DNA of 64,000 nt from Ryuthela nishihirai (Eukaryota > Arthropoda > Arachnida > Araneae > Heptathelidae): NCBI GenBank assembly GCA_038380435.1, contig JAWZYU010000007.1:20625001-20689000 (forward strand). The letters are read 5' to 3'. Below the pieces are notes generated by a model. That model saw nothing but the letters and a program-made list of their open reading frames with translations, was not told where the DNA came from and did not search any database. Below, one piece after another: positions 10,803 to 20,830 of this stretch. A program made the position numbers and the translations under genes. The stretch's first letter is position 1. Every line of letters begins with the position of its first letter.

Positions 10803-11683
10803 CACTGGTTTCCATAAATTAAGGAAAATACCTATGCTAAGTCAATGGGATGGTAACGTCAAAACTCTATAACTTCTAAAATAATTTTTTTGTTTTATAA
10901 ATAAAATCAATATCTCGATTTTCAACAATATTCGTTCAGTATTTAATGAGTTATGGAAATTTGAATATTTAGCGATAACAATGCCAGCCACAAAAATTGA
11001 TTTCAGAAGTTAATTAAAACTTAGTAATAAGTTGGGTTGGGTTGTTTTACCTCTGAGCAGCACTTTTTTGCACAACATGGGCTAAATGGCCAGGTCACAT
11101 GGACCCCGAAGGCTCAGAGAAGGTTGGGGGAGGGGACCCACTGGAACAGCTGTTGGGAGACAGATGATATCCTCCCGTCAAGGCCATCCATCTTGTTCTT
11201 TAACGTGCGCAGGGTATAGCTCTCACACACATGGGGCCACGGCTTAACGTCCCATCCGACGGGCGGCGGCCTTTCCAAGCCCATCGGTGTCCCCTACTGA
11301 CCGTGGGCAGGGCGGGGAATTTTGCGGAGATTAATCTCAACGCTGACCCAGCTGGGACTCGAATAGTAATAAGTATTGTATCAAAGTGTTTAAAAAATAA
11401 GTTTGTATTTTAGAACTTTGTATAAAGAATTCTTTCACTAATCTTCAGCTTTGTATAAGTTTCTTAAGACTGGCATTGCTGTTGTTAAATATTCAAACTT
11501 CCATAACACATTAAATACTGAACGAATATTATTGAAAATCGAGATATTGATTTATTTGATTGAGATCTTTACATGCAATCACATTTTTCAAAACAAAAAA
11601 CTTATTTTAGAAGTTATAAAGCTTTGGCATTAGCTTCCCATTGACTTAACATAAGGATTTTCCTTAATTTATGGCAACCAGTG
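10803..11683. mobile_element. nonautonomous TIR element with long arms and TA target sites
   Basis: The left end CACTGGTTTCCATAAATTAA and right end TTAATTTATGGCAACCAGTG are inverted and lie inside TA dinucleotides (10801-10802, 11684-11685). Similarity of the two arms extends about 200 bp inward. TA duplication and lack of coding capacity fit a Tc1/mariner-type MITE. Without the SINE at 11032-11363 the element is about 540 bp. Confidence 0.8.
11032..11363 (-). mobile_element. tRNA-derived SINE, minus, 5'-truncated
   Basis: Inserted in the 10.8-kb TIR element. It stops inside the B-box (GGGACTCGAA). The duplication TAGTAATAAG is perfect at 11022-11031 and 11364-11373. Confidence 0.92.
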
Positions 11684-12052
11684 TATGAACACAACAAATA
11701 AATGGTGAATGCCGAATAAATCGCATTACCTATTTATTCATTTGTGATCAGATGTTTTTTTTTTGTGTGAGGATGTGATAAAGACCGGTCGCTGTTACGG
11801 TTGCCCGAATGAATGTGCTAAACTCACTGCGTAATGTCATTCCAATAAACTTACCTACCAGAATACAACATGCATTTTAATAGAAGGATACAGAGGATAT
11901 TGTAATTTTTTTAATTCAGCTGATATGAACGTAATAATCAAATTGTGCAACTTTGCGCACTCTGTAGAATCTAGTTTGATTGTTTGAAGTTTTATGACGC
12001 AAGAGCAACTGAGGTTGTATTTGCACCCCTTTAATCTGGAATTGCAACAATA

Positions 12053-12263
12053 CACCTATCCCTCGATTTACACGGTACTCAGTTCACACAATTTTGGCTT
12101 TGCACGGTCAAAAAATGCAACCAGTTTCGATTTACACGGTACTGAGACGTACATAGAAAGGAAATCTCAGTCAGTACCGTGTAAATCGAAACTGGTTGCA
12201 TTTTTTGACCGTGCAAAGCCAAAATTGTATGAACTGAGCACCGTGTAAATCGAGGAATTGGTG
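12053..12263. mobile_element. 211-bp fold-back MITE (pogo/Tigger-like ends)
   Basis: The sequence is almost completely self-complementary around about 12160. Ends are CACCTATCCCTCGATTTACA and the complement CGAGGAATTGGTG, flanked by TA at 12051-12052 and 12264-12265. Inside each arm the block TCGATTTACACGGTACT occurs twice, at the tip and next to the loop. The CTCGATTTAC ends resemble pogo/Tigger termini; class is inference. Frames on both strands are artefacts. Confidence 0.8.
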
Positions 12264-12394
12264 TATTAATCTTTATTTCAGGTTTTATGAGAGAATATGT
12301 TTGAGAGTGGCACTGCAAGTCACAAGTCTTTCCAAACCCATTGGTAACAACCCAAACTCGCAGATGTAAAGTTGATTGACATCTAAAGACATAT

Positions 12395-12475
12395 ACATTT
12401 GGGTGGGGATTGGATCATTTAGTATCGTGCCAGGCCCCTAATCTGCAGTTCTCAGATCTTAGTAGGTCTGAAAAC
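12395..12475 (+). mobile_element. SINE head fragment
   Basis: GTGCCAGGCCCCTAATCTGC and TGCAGTTCTCAG match the family head. It ends where a Tc1-type coding remnant begins. Confidence 0.55.
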
Positions 12476-12484
12476 TGCAGATGA

Positions 12485-12600
12485 CTTGTAGGCAGAGTTC
12501 CCAGATCTAACCCTATCAAGCATCTTTGGGATGAAGTGGAATGGATTGTTTGCAGCGTGACTGTGCCGCCGTACAATTTGCAGCAACTATGCGACACATG
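12485..12600 (+). pseudogene. Tc1-type transposase C-terminal remnant
   Basis: The plus-strand frame from about 12497 reads SNPIKHLWDEVEWIVCS and continues PPYNLQQLCDTW to a stop at 12599. This is the SPDLNPIEHLWDE block around the third catalytic residue of Tc1 transposases and the sequence that follows it. Only this tail survives. Confidence 0.7.
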
Positions 12601-12659
12601 GTGAATGCCGCAGAAATGAAACAGATTAATTTGCGAAACATTTGTCTGGAGCTAGTGTT

Positions 12660-12860
12660 CCAACTGCATCAGTTTTGGGATTCATCGCCGCAAAAATCCA
12701 CCAGCATTCGTTGAGAAAGTGGACACCGATGGGTTTGGAAAGGCAGCCGCCCATCGGATGGGATATTGAAACTGGTCGTGTGTGCAGAAGAGTAGGAACC
12801 TGTGCATATTAAAGAACACGCTGAGTGACCTTTACGGGTGGCTTCAATTCTTGAGGAGAA
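12660..12860 (+). mobile_element. SINE body fragment, plus, old
   Basis: Blocks TTCATCGCCGCAAAAATCC, GACACCGATGGGTTTGGAAAG, TTAAAGAACACGCTGAG. It may be the continuation of the 12395 head, split by the Tc1 piece. Confidence 0.65.
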
Positions 12861-12869
12861 AATTGACTA

Positions 12870-13076
12870 TATTAGTAGCGCACCAGGCTCCTAATGTACA
12901 GTTCCTACGTTCTAACTCGTTGAGACTTATCTGAGTTAACTCCCTCCCTGCCCTCAATGAGATATGGACTACCGATATCTTGGAAAGGTCACTGTCCGTT
13001 GCATTGGGATGTTAAGCCATGACTCCGTGTGCAGCAGAGCTATACCCCATTAACGTTGAAAAGAACACACTAGATG
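12870..13076 (+). mobile_element. older SINE, left half, host of a younger SINE
   Basis: GTAGCGCACCAGGCTCCTAA to CACACTAGATGGCCTTGCCC. The right half resumes at 13538-13665 (GCCACCATATGTTTCC to TTTGCTCAGAGG). Confidence 0.8.
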
Positions 13077-13088
13077 GCCTTGCCCAGG

Positions 13089-13525
13089 GGAGCGGGGGTG
13101 ACTCAGTCGGTAGCGCGCCACGCTCGTAATCTGCAGTTCCCAGATTCGAGTCCCAAAGGGTCAGCGTTGAGATTTATCTCCTATCATCGTTGAGATTTAT
13201 CTCCTATCATCGGTGTCCCTTACTGACCGTGGCCAGGGGGTGGCCCCCTGGCCACGGTCAGTAGGGGACACCGATGAGCTTGGAAAGTCCACCATCCGTC
13301 GGATGGGACGTTAAGCTGTGGCCCCGTGTACTGGAGAGCCATATCCTGTGCACGTTAAAGAACACGCTGGATGGCCTTGAAGGGAGGCTACCATCTGTCT
13401 CCTAATAGCTGTTCCATTGGGTCGCCTCCTCCCCTTTCTCTGAGCCTTCGGGGTCCTTGTGACCTGGCCATTTAGCCCATTGTGTGCAAAAAAGTGCCGC
13501 TCAGAGGTAAAACAACCCAACCCAA
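13089..13525 (+). mobile_element. SINE nested in a SINE, with internal duplication and hairpin
   Basis: The family's blocks are present, and flanking GCCTTGCCCAGG (13077-13088) and GCCTTTCCCAGG (13526-13537) form an 11/12 TSD. Unusually, CGTTGAGATTTATCTCCTATC is directly repeated at about 13163-13205. The following segment (about 13207-13276) is a near-perfect inverted repeat of the GGTGTCCC...GACCGTGGCCAG block with its complement. Copy length is therefore about 437 bp instead of about 390. Confidence 0.88.
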
Positions 13526-13537
13526 GCCTTTCCCAGG

Positions 13538-13680
13538 AGGCCACCATATGTTTCCTAATAGCTGTCCAATGAAACATCCTTCCGCAAATATCTCTAAACT
13601 CTTAGGGCCCTTAGCGACCTGTTATTTATTCCACTACGCGCAAAAACATTTGCTCAGAGGGAAGGGGGGGGGGGGGGGAA
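13538..13680 (+). mobile_element. older SINE, right half, ending in a G tract
   Basis: Continuation of 12870-13076. The tail is replaced by a G homopolymer of about 15 bases (13664-13679). Confidence 0.7.
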
Positions 13681-13769
13681 GGGCCACACCACACTCAGAA
13701 TTCTAGTAAGGGTAATAGAGGCAAAAAAAATTATCAAATTCATTCATATTTCTTGCATTTTTGAAGAAA

Positions 13770-13935
13770 TTTTTAAAGATCTGTAAAACGGAGGGGCAAA
13801 TGTTATACTGCATTGGAAATCTAGTCGTTTTACAGCCCCATTTACATTTTCCCGGCTTGATTTTGTTTCTTGGCTCCCCACCACCTCCTTTGGTTTTTTT
13901 TCCAGCTCCGGCCATGCTAGTAGGTAAAATAATCC
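13770..13935. mobile_element. fragment of the G/C-tract hAT-like MITE family
   Basis: It shares the AAACGGAGGGGCAAATG and TTTTACAGCCCCATTTACAT style blocks with copies at 16.7, 49.5, 50.6 and 57.6 kb. No termini identified. Confidence 0.35.
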
Positions 13936-13939
13936 CACC

Positions 13940-14090
13940 TTCCGCCTCTTTAGTGAATATAAACTTTTACTGGAAAATAAACTTAATCTCCATTTATCTA
14001 GACGAATGTAAACTTAATCTCCATTTATCTAGACGAATGTAAACTTAATCTGCATCTAACTTGTTAATATAAACTTCTACGTCCTCATAT
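13940..14090 (+). repeat. about 31-bp tandem repeat
   Basis: GACGAATGTAAACTTAATCTC and the following CATTTATCTA repeat back to back. Degenerate units continue at 14490-14640 on the other side of the inserted SINE. Confidence 0.75.
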
Positions 14091-14112
14091 TTGAACATAA
14101 ACACTTATTTGC

Positions 14113-14482
14113 GTGGGGTGGGGACGCTCAGTCGGTAGCGCGCCAGGCTCGTAATCTATAGTTCCCAGGTTCGAGTCCCAGACGGGTCAGCGTTGAGATT
14201 TATCTTCGCGCAACTCCCAGCTCTGTCCATGGTCGGTAGGTGATACCAACGGGCTTGGAAAGGCTGCCGTCCCTAGGATGAGACGTTAGGTCGTGGCCCC
14301 GTGTGCGGGAGAGACATACTCTGTACACGTTTGGATGGCCTTGACGGGAGGCTACCATCTATCTCACAACAGCTGTTCCAGTGAATCCCCTCCCCCAACC
14401 TTCTCTAGGCTTCCGGGATCCTTGCACTTGGCATTTAGCCCATTATGTGCAAAAAAGTGCAGCTCAGAGGTAAAACAATCCA
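14113..14482 (+). mobile_element. tRNA-derived SINE, plus, inside a tandem array
   Basis: Complete head (GGACGCTCAGTCGGTAGCG, B-box GGTTCGAGTCCC) and core; a small deletion removes the ACGTTAAAGAACAC block. Flanks ACTTATTTGC (14103-14112) and ACTTAATTGC (14483-14492) form a 9/10 TSD. Confidence 0.9.
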
Positions 14483-15029
14483 ACTTAATTGCATACAGCT
14501 AGATGAACGGAAATACATATAATCTTCAAATAGCTGCGTGAATATAAAAAACAATCTGTATCCAGTTATTTGAACTTAATTTCCATTGATCCTGCTAGGT
14601 AAATATATACTTAGTACCCTTCAAACTCTGTAAATAGAAGCTTATTCTATAATGCAATTCTTTTTAATAGGACGATTAATACATGTATATTTTCTGCATA
14701 AAATCCGCATCTCACATTTTTGAAAACTGAAAAATATATTGGAATATAACACCTCAGAGATTTCCCCGGGAGGAGGGGGGGGGGGTCCAAATCCTCCGAA
14801 AATCGTTCATCATGTGAAATCTCAATCATGTCTACCTTATTTAAAATCCAAAACAATTGTCTTTGAATAATTTTATTTTAACACCATATTACATGTCCGA
14901 CACTAAAAAGAGATTTAGAAAGAAACTATAAAATTTTATTCCATAAAAAATATCATTTTAAACTTTCATATTCGGTGGAATATTTTAGTAATTGGGAACC
15001 TTACTCAAATATTATTCTCACCGCCTTCT

Positions 15030-15293
15030 CCAGCTGGGTCAGCGTTGAGATTTATCTCCGAAAACCTCCAGCCCTGGGGACAACCTCTAGTCCGTAAGGA
15101 CACCGATGGGCTTGGAAAAGCCGCCGTTCGTTGGATGGGGCGTTAAGCCGTGGCTCTGTGAACGGGAGAGCCATACCCTGTGCACGTTAAAGAACACATT
15201 GGATGGTCTTGACGGAAAACTACCATCTGTCTCCTAACAGCTGTTTCAGTAAGTCTTCTCTCCACCAACCTTCTCTGAGCTTTCGGGGTCATT
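15030..15293 (+). mobile_element. SINE, plus, head missing, host of a younger SINE
   Basis: Starts at CCAGCTGGGTCAGCGTTGAG and proceeds to GAGCTTTCGGGGTCATT. It resumes at 15697 (GCGACCGGGCCATTTAGCCC) and fades at a C tract near 15730. Confidence 0.88.
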
Positions 15294-15684
15294 TTGGGTT
15301 GTTGGGTTGTTTTACCTCTGAGAGGCACTTTTTTGCACACCATGGGCTAAATGGCCAGGTCACATAGACCCCGAAGGCTCAGAGAAGGTTTGGGGAGGGG
15401 ACCCACTGGAACAGCTGTTAGGAGACAGATGATAGCCTGTTCGTCAAGGCCATCCAGCGTGTTCTTTAACGTGCGCAGGGTATGGCTCTCACACACATGG
15501 AACCACGGCTTAACGTCCCATCCGACGGACGGCGGCCTTTCCAAGCCCATCGGTGTCCCCTACTGTCCGTTGCAGGGCGGGGAATTTTGCGGAGATAAAT
15601 CTCAATGCTGACCCAGCTGGGACTCGAACCTGGGAACTACAGATTACGAGCCTGGCGCGCTTCCGACTGAGCCACACCCGCCCC
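15294..15684 (-). mobile_element. SINE, minus, full length, nested in a SINE
   Basis: Complete copy in reverse orientation with a perfect TTCGGGGTCATT duplication (15282-15293, 15685-15696) derived from the host SINE. Opposite orientation creates a long hairpin-capable pair. Confidence 0.93.
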
Positions 15685-15696
15685 TTCGGGGTCATT

Positions 15697-15740
15697 GCGA
15701 CCGGGCCATTTAGCCCATTGTGTGCGTACCCCCCCCCCCC
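15697..15740 (+). mobile_element. SINE right end plus C tract
   Basis: Remainder of the 15030 copy. A run of C replaces the normal 3' tail. Confidence 0.7.
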
Positions 15741-16530
15741 GAAACTAAACTGAGTATGTGCCTGTAATATATATTGAGTGCTTTCAAATATATATTTCAG
15801 TAATTATCAGTTCGCTTCCCATAGAACCATAGCTATCATTGATTGGAACTGCTTTCACTATTCAAATGTACGCAATCCCTTAACATTATAGAGAAGTCTA
15901 ACAGCATAAGTTCTAATTGTTTGTCGTATTTCATCGACTTGGAATAATACGTTAGAAAGATTGTTCCTTTCGATATTTTTTTTTTGTAGTGGAATAACGT
16001 TATTCGTTGAGTGCGGAAAGAAATGTTTGCAAGCAATGCTGATAACGGATCAGAACATTCTTGCAATACATGTTATTTATGAAAATACTTTGACATTTGT
16101 CAATAGGTTTGAAATTTATATCATTACGAATCATCATATACATATATAGACACATTTAAACTATAGTGAATGGCTGAAGGGTTTAGTGGCCGCTAGGGAA
16201 TAACGCTAATTCTAACTATGATGTGAAATTGTAATATGCTAATCACTAGCCCAGAGGAAAACTTTTTTCTCTGCGACCCAGTAAAAAAAGGTTTGTAATT
16301 AAGAGGGCCTTAATGAAAATCCTATGAAACCATATATTATATCGATCTAGAAATAATACTATTTATTAAACAATGCTAAATTACGTTTAAAGATCATACA
16401 TAATGAAACTCATGTTTAAATGATATGGATGCAGCTGCATTTTCCCGACGATTTCACCAAAATTTGGTTGCTTGCTGGACGTCGACACTCTGATTATGGT
16501 CAATAATAATAATATTCCTTACTTGCCGGC
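15741..16530. other. unassigned AT-rich interval
   Basis: No TE or exon signal recognised. A 76-codon minus-strand frame (15836-16066) has no recognisable motif. Confidence 0.35.
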
Positions 16531-16531
16531 G

Positions 16532-16607
16532 GGCCACAAAAAATCATCTTGCTTGGCTGCAAAAAATCATCTTGATGGCCGCAAAAAATCATCTTGATGG
16601 CCGCAAA
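16532..16607 (+). repeat. 22-23 bp tandem repeat, about 3.5 copies
   Basis: Unit GGCCGCAAAAAATCATCTTG plus AT. The last two copies are identical, so expansion is recent. Confidence 0.85.
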
Positions 16608-16639
16608 TGGTCTGCGTGACGGAGTTTCCGCATCCTGCA

Positions 16640-16880
16640 CAACCCATACCTGGTCAAGCACACAATCGAGCCGGAAAAAGTTAAAAAAAGGGTGGCACGA
16701 GACTGGATTTCAACAAGAGTACAACATTACCCTCCCCCCTCGTTTTAGAGGTTTTTTTTTTTAAGAATTTCTTGGAAAATGTGTGAAATATGCACATTTT
16801 AGTAATTTTTTTTTAATTGATAATTTAAAACATACATCGTATTTAATATATACATAACGAATGAAGCCAGGGGGCTTATC
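16640..16880. mobile_element. fragment of the hAT-like MITE family
   Basis: ACGAGACTGGATTTCAACA, CCTCGTTTTAGAGG and TTTCTTGGAAAATGTGTGAA match 49740-49830 and 57640-57700 in order. Confidence 0.4.
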
Positions 16881-17044
16881 TGCAGGAAATTTTACATTAT
16901 ATGGATCAGTTTTATTGTATATAATGAAATAATTTACAATTATAAATAGTACGTTATTTCACAGACTGTAGATGATTATCAAATAAAATACGTAAAGAAA
17001 TATAAAAACATATATTTCATTTGTAAAACGTAAAAATCGAAATA

Positions 17045-17212
17045 TTAATTTGAAATGTTTTCAAATAACCAACTTTTTGTTTTATTTTGGACAGTGGCAT
17101 ATTTTTTAAGCTCTAATAGATATCGTGGCATTGAATTAAAGATGAATGGTGCTAGATACGCTCGGGTATTTTTACCATAGTTGTTAATGATTTTAGACAA
17201 TAATTATATCCC
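17045..17212 (-). pseudogene. non-LTR retrotransposon C-terminal remnant (L2/CR1-like)
   Basis: The minus-strand frame from about 17205 reads KIINNYGKNTRAYLAPFIFN, then MPRYLLELKKY, and ends WLFENISN-stop. This resembles the extreme C-terminus of L2/CR1-group reverse transcriptases, where a conserved block precedes an AT-rich 3' UTR (here about 16.85-17.05 kb). Nothing upstream is recoverable. Confidence 0.5.
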
Positions 17213-17594
17213 TTAGTCTCAACTTTGTTGCTGGATGCAGAGAGCTTTTTTCAGTTTTGATGTCTACTAAAATAACATTTTGGAATTATGATATATATGT
17301 ATAAATCGTCGACTGGTCGGATGGCTAACTTAAAAAATCTTTCCTTCTTGAGGCTGGAGTTTACAATAGGGTATTATGTAATCCATTATTAGGGTATTAT
17401 ATATTATTATGTAAGCCATATTATTTATTTATGTATTCTCGGGAAGGGGATCTTCCCCCAGATCTGTCCCTATATGCGTGTTTGTATGTTGTATTAGAAA
17501 CCAGGATAAGCCCGATACAGTTTCTAGGTTATCTCCGTCCTTTGGGTAGGGTAATATCTTCTTCCTTTAAAAAAATAAATGGTTTTGCAATGAA

Positions 17595-17690
17595 AACTTG
17601 CACTTAAAGGTAATCCTGTGTATGTTAAAGGAACCCCTTTCCAACTTTCTCTGAACTTTTATGATCATCGTGATCTGGCACTAAGCGAAA
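17595..17690 (+). mobile_element. SINE remnant
   Basis: Only TCCTGTGTATGTTAAAGGAA, CCAACTTTCTCTGAAC and TCGTGATCTGGCA remain, with the block between them deleted. Confidence 0.55.
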
Positions 17691-18249
17691 TAAAAAAAGG
17701 GGGAGTGGGGAGGGGCTGCTCAAAGATGAAAAAAATAAAAGGAAGCTTAGCCGATTTAACACAGCTGAATTATATTAAAATTTTTATCACTATCCGAGCT
17801 GTTTTATTATTGCTTTAGTAAATCAAAATATCATTTCGATCGGTGAATACTATCCTGTATTCATCTGGAGGAATGTTAGTAGGAATGTTAGTCATAGTAG
17901 GAATGTTACTCACTTCTTGTCGTAATATGTGAAGTAAGTCCTTTACTGTTGCACGGATCACACAATGATATTTAGACCACTGTAATTTGGCATGTTTAGA
18001 CTAAATGTCTTCTTCAGAAGTTGGGTAAAGTTCAGTTCGGATAGTGATTAAATATTTTGTAAAAAAAAAGGTCTTTCTTTCTTCATTTCCAAGGAATGCT
18101 TTATTTGCAATTCTTAAAATATCGCATAAACTTAAAATATATAAATATTTGTACACACCACAATTAAGGCCAAACTTTTTTATACCTAACCTTCAGATCT
18201 TTTAACATAATCTTTTAATCTACACTGCTGAAAAGCGACTTAAACGCAC

Positions 18250-18641
18250 GGGAGGAGGGGGGAGGGGGGCTTAGTAGGTAACGTGCCAAGTTAGTAATTT
18301 GCAGTTCCCAAGTTCGACCAACTGTGCTAGAGTCGCGATTTGTCTCATCTAACCCCCAACTCTGCCTTCGGTCAGAAACGGTACACTGACGGGATTCGAG
18401 GACCCGTCGTCCATCGGATTAGACATTAAACCGTCGCTCAGTGTACGGGCATCCATACTCTGTACACGTTAAAGAACACGATGGATGGCCTAAACGGGAG
18501 ACTTCCATCTATCTTCTAACAGATGTTCAATGGTCCCCTTCTCCCAACCTTCTCTGCCCACTTGGGGTCCTTGTGACACGACTATTTAGCCCATTGAGTG
18601 AAGAAAAATGCTCCTCAGAGATAAAGCAGCCAAACCCTACC
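18250..18641 (+). mobile_element. tRNA-derived SINE, plus, old but full length
   Basis: GCTTAGTAGGTAACGTGCC, CAGTTCCCAAGTTCGA, CCATCGGATTAGACATTAAA, ACGTTAAAGAACACGATGG and the tail AAAGCAGCCAAACCCTA are in family order. Many CpG sites are lost. Confidence 0.82.
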
Positions 18642-19374
18642 TAAACCTAGAATTATTAATTCACTTGCCTCTCTTAATGCACTTTATTATTGCACGACTT
18701 ATTCTTTTTAATTCCTTAAAGTCTTCGCTTTTTCAAATACTTTTTAACATTTTTTAAACCTTTTTTAGGGATTTAAATTCCTGGGAAGGTTTAGTAATAT
18801 TGGGAACAAAAATTTCCCGAATCTCATCGATGTTGGAACCAAAACGTTTCCTTATTTCAAACGTGTACTGCAGAATTCTAGAAGCAAGAATTCTAGAAAC
18901 AGAAATTTATAGTTCACCAACATATCATTTTAACAATTTTGGTCAGGATACTCTATATTTATTTTGGTCAGGACATTTTATGTTAAATTTGTCAGGACAC
19001 TTCATATTTATTTTGGTCAGTGTACTTGGTAATGTAGCATATACACAAGTATGAATATACTAGCTTAAGTATTTGAAAACTATGAAATGTATTATTTTTA
19101 TATATTTCAGAATATGCATTAATAATCTAAAAATCGTTATTGCAATTGTTCAAATTCTTCTCTCTATTTATCTGTAGACTATAATAATTCCAAATTTTCG
19201 TTCACATAATAGTGAATATGCAGAATGTGTTGATGTGTTGTTGATTCTTTACCTAAACTGCAATCGTTACATCTTCTTTCAAAATGCTTTCTTTTTCACA
19301 CTTTTCGTTTATTCTTGAAGCAATCTCATTACACATTTTTCAGTTCTTTAAGTTTTTTCATAGAAATTCTTTAG
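18642..19374. other. AT-rich interval with a short tandem repeat
   Basis: 18940-19022 holds about three diverged copies of a 30-bp unit with TTTTGGTCAGGACA. Otherwise unassigned. Confidence 0.4.
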
Positions 19375-19414
19375 AATTCCATACACATAACAAATTTGTT
19401 ATGTGTATGGAATT
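19375..19414. repeat. perfect 40-bp palindrome
   Basis: The half AATTCCATACACATAACAAA is followed immediately by its exact complement, centred between 19394 and 19395 with no loop. No TA or other duplication is evident outside. Confidence 0.9.
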
Positions 19415-19789
19415 GCAAATTGCAAAATTTATATTAGTTTTTTTAAGAAATCATAACCTCAAATGTTATAAATTTAATAGAAATGTATCCTAAATTCTAC
19501 ATTTAAAAATTAATGCCTTCACAAAAAATAGCCATTTTTTTAAATTTATGTATGTTATAATATCAATATTTCTATATATCAAAGCTCTTTATTCATTAAA
19601 CATTAGTTCTGAAAAACATTGAAATTTAGTTTTATTTCATTATTTAAAACCTAAAAATAATTGCAAGAAACAAATTCAATCTCCAGTTCTAATATTTGAC
19701 GTACTCAATCTTCAGCATACCGCTGGGACTAATGATAAAAAAGGGAGATAAAAAAATAAAGCGACTTTTAATGATTAAATTCAACTTAC

Positions 19790-19919
19790 CTTCCAGAGTA
19801 GTACTGGCATTCTCACCGCTGAAACACATCCCATATCTGAACAGCAAAATAACCAGAAATCCGACCCAAAAAGGGGACACAACACCCCGCGGGACCGAGG
19901 GACTGTCTTCCACCCTCAT
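19790..19919 (-). CDS. putative first coding exon of a secreted or membrane protein (partial)
   Basis: On the minus strand an ATG at 19919-19917 opens a 43-residue frame: MRVEDSPSVPRGVVSPF, a hydrophobic stretch WVGFLVILLF, then YGMCFSGENASTTLE. This looks like a signal peptide followed by a mature N-terminus with an N-glycosylation sequon (NAS). The frame runs straight into CTGGAAG followed by GTAAGT at 19789-19784, a consensus splice donor, after 43 codons plus one base. The frame continues open past the donor but turns AT-rich, as an intron would. A possible acceptor in the 5' leader (TTTCTCATGTGTACAG, exon from 19944) would make the leader spliced too. The rest of the gene would lie at lower coordinates, so 1-19.78 kb could be intron. 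I do not recognise the family. Base composition is GC-richer than its surroundings, unlike the TEs nearby. Confidence 0.5.
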
Positions 19920-20259
19920 AGTCTCACACGGAAGATGTTGAACTCTGTACACATGAGAAATCTAATTTATCTTGTGGACAAACAACAACAACAATTGGTG
20001 AAATCTTTTCGCACAGTTTATGTATATCAGGCAACAAAATGATAATCCCACTCACGAAACAAAGGATAAATTTTTTTCTTTCTATGCTCTAATACTTGTC
20101 ACAACACGTCAATCCTTCTGGAAAAGGAAACAAATTGATGAAACGCAGAGGACTTCGCGAAGGTACTATCCAAGATTCTCTGGAAACAGCGGAAGAAACT
20201 GCTGGAAGACTGATAGACTAAAAAGTGTTTTAAATATAACTCTTACGCTTCTTCTGTGA

Positions 20260-20535
20260 GGTGTTGGGGGGACGATACTTGGGTGTTTTCGCTTTCAACG
20301 TCTTTGCCAATGCGGCTATAAGGACACACTCCTAGTCAGGTCCTTTGGCATCTTCCTGGGATGGATGACATCGCTCGGTCGGTGAAGCTTCTGCCGGAGA
20401 GCCAGTGTTAGCTTGCTACGGCAGCGGAGCCAACGGAGTGGCTGTCCTCGAGTGCGGGATGGATCACGTGGATCCTGACGTCACCGAGTGGGCGGTGGAG
20501 CCATCACGTGTGCTTCTCTCCTCTGGCTCTCTTTC
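20260..20535 (-). promoter_or_regulatory. candidate promoter: CpG-rich block with CRE and two E-boxes
   Basis: This segment is clearly GC- and CpG-rich in an AT-rich region. It contains the full CRE palindrome TGACGTCA (20476-20483) between two CACGTG boxes (20465-20470 and 20505-20510). It lies 0.35-0.6 kb upstream of the minus-strand ATG at 19919. No TE motif is seen in it. Start-site position and direction are inferred; it could be bidirectional. Confidence 0.45.
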
Positions 20536-20790
20536 TCTCGTGCTGTCTTTGTCAATCTGCAAACAGCATTTCTGAACGAGTTTTGCATGAGTGGACAAAT
20601 CGAAGAGCATTCAAACATCAAGTGATTCAACATTGAACAATATATACATTAATGTAGGAATAAAGTTTTTTTATATATTATACTAAGACATATATTGTAG
20701 ATGTGCGTGCATGTAGAATGCATATTTCAAGTCCGGTTTGCATTAAGAATTAGACTCACTTTCTCTAGCCACATGATAACGTGAAAGTGA
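20533..20790. repeat. diverged tandem duplication, copy 1
   Basis: CTCGTGCTGTCTTTGTCAAT and GACGAGTTTTGCATGAGTGG-type blocks recur about 298 bp downstream (20831-21080) in the same order. The duplication sits just upstream of the candidate promoter. Confidence 0.7.
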
Positions 20791-20830
20791 ACTGATAAAC
20801 TTTAACACTTAAGATTTATTAATTTCATGT

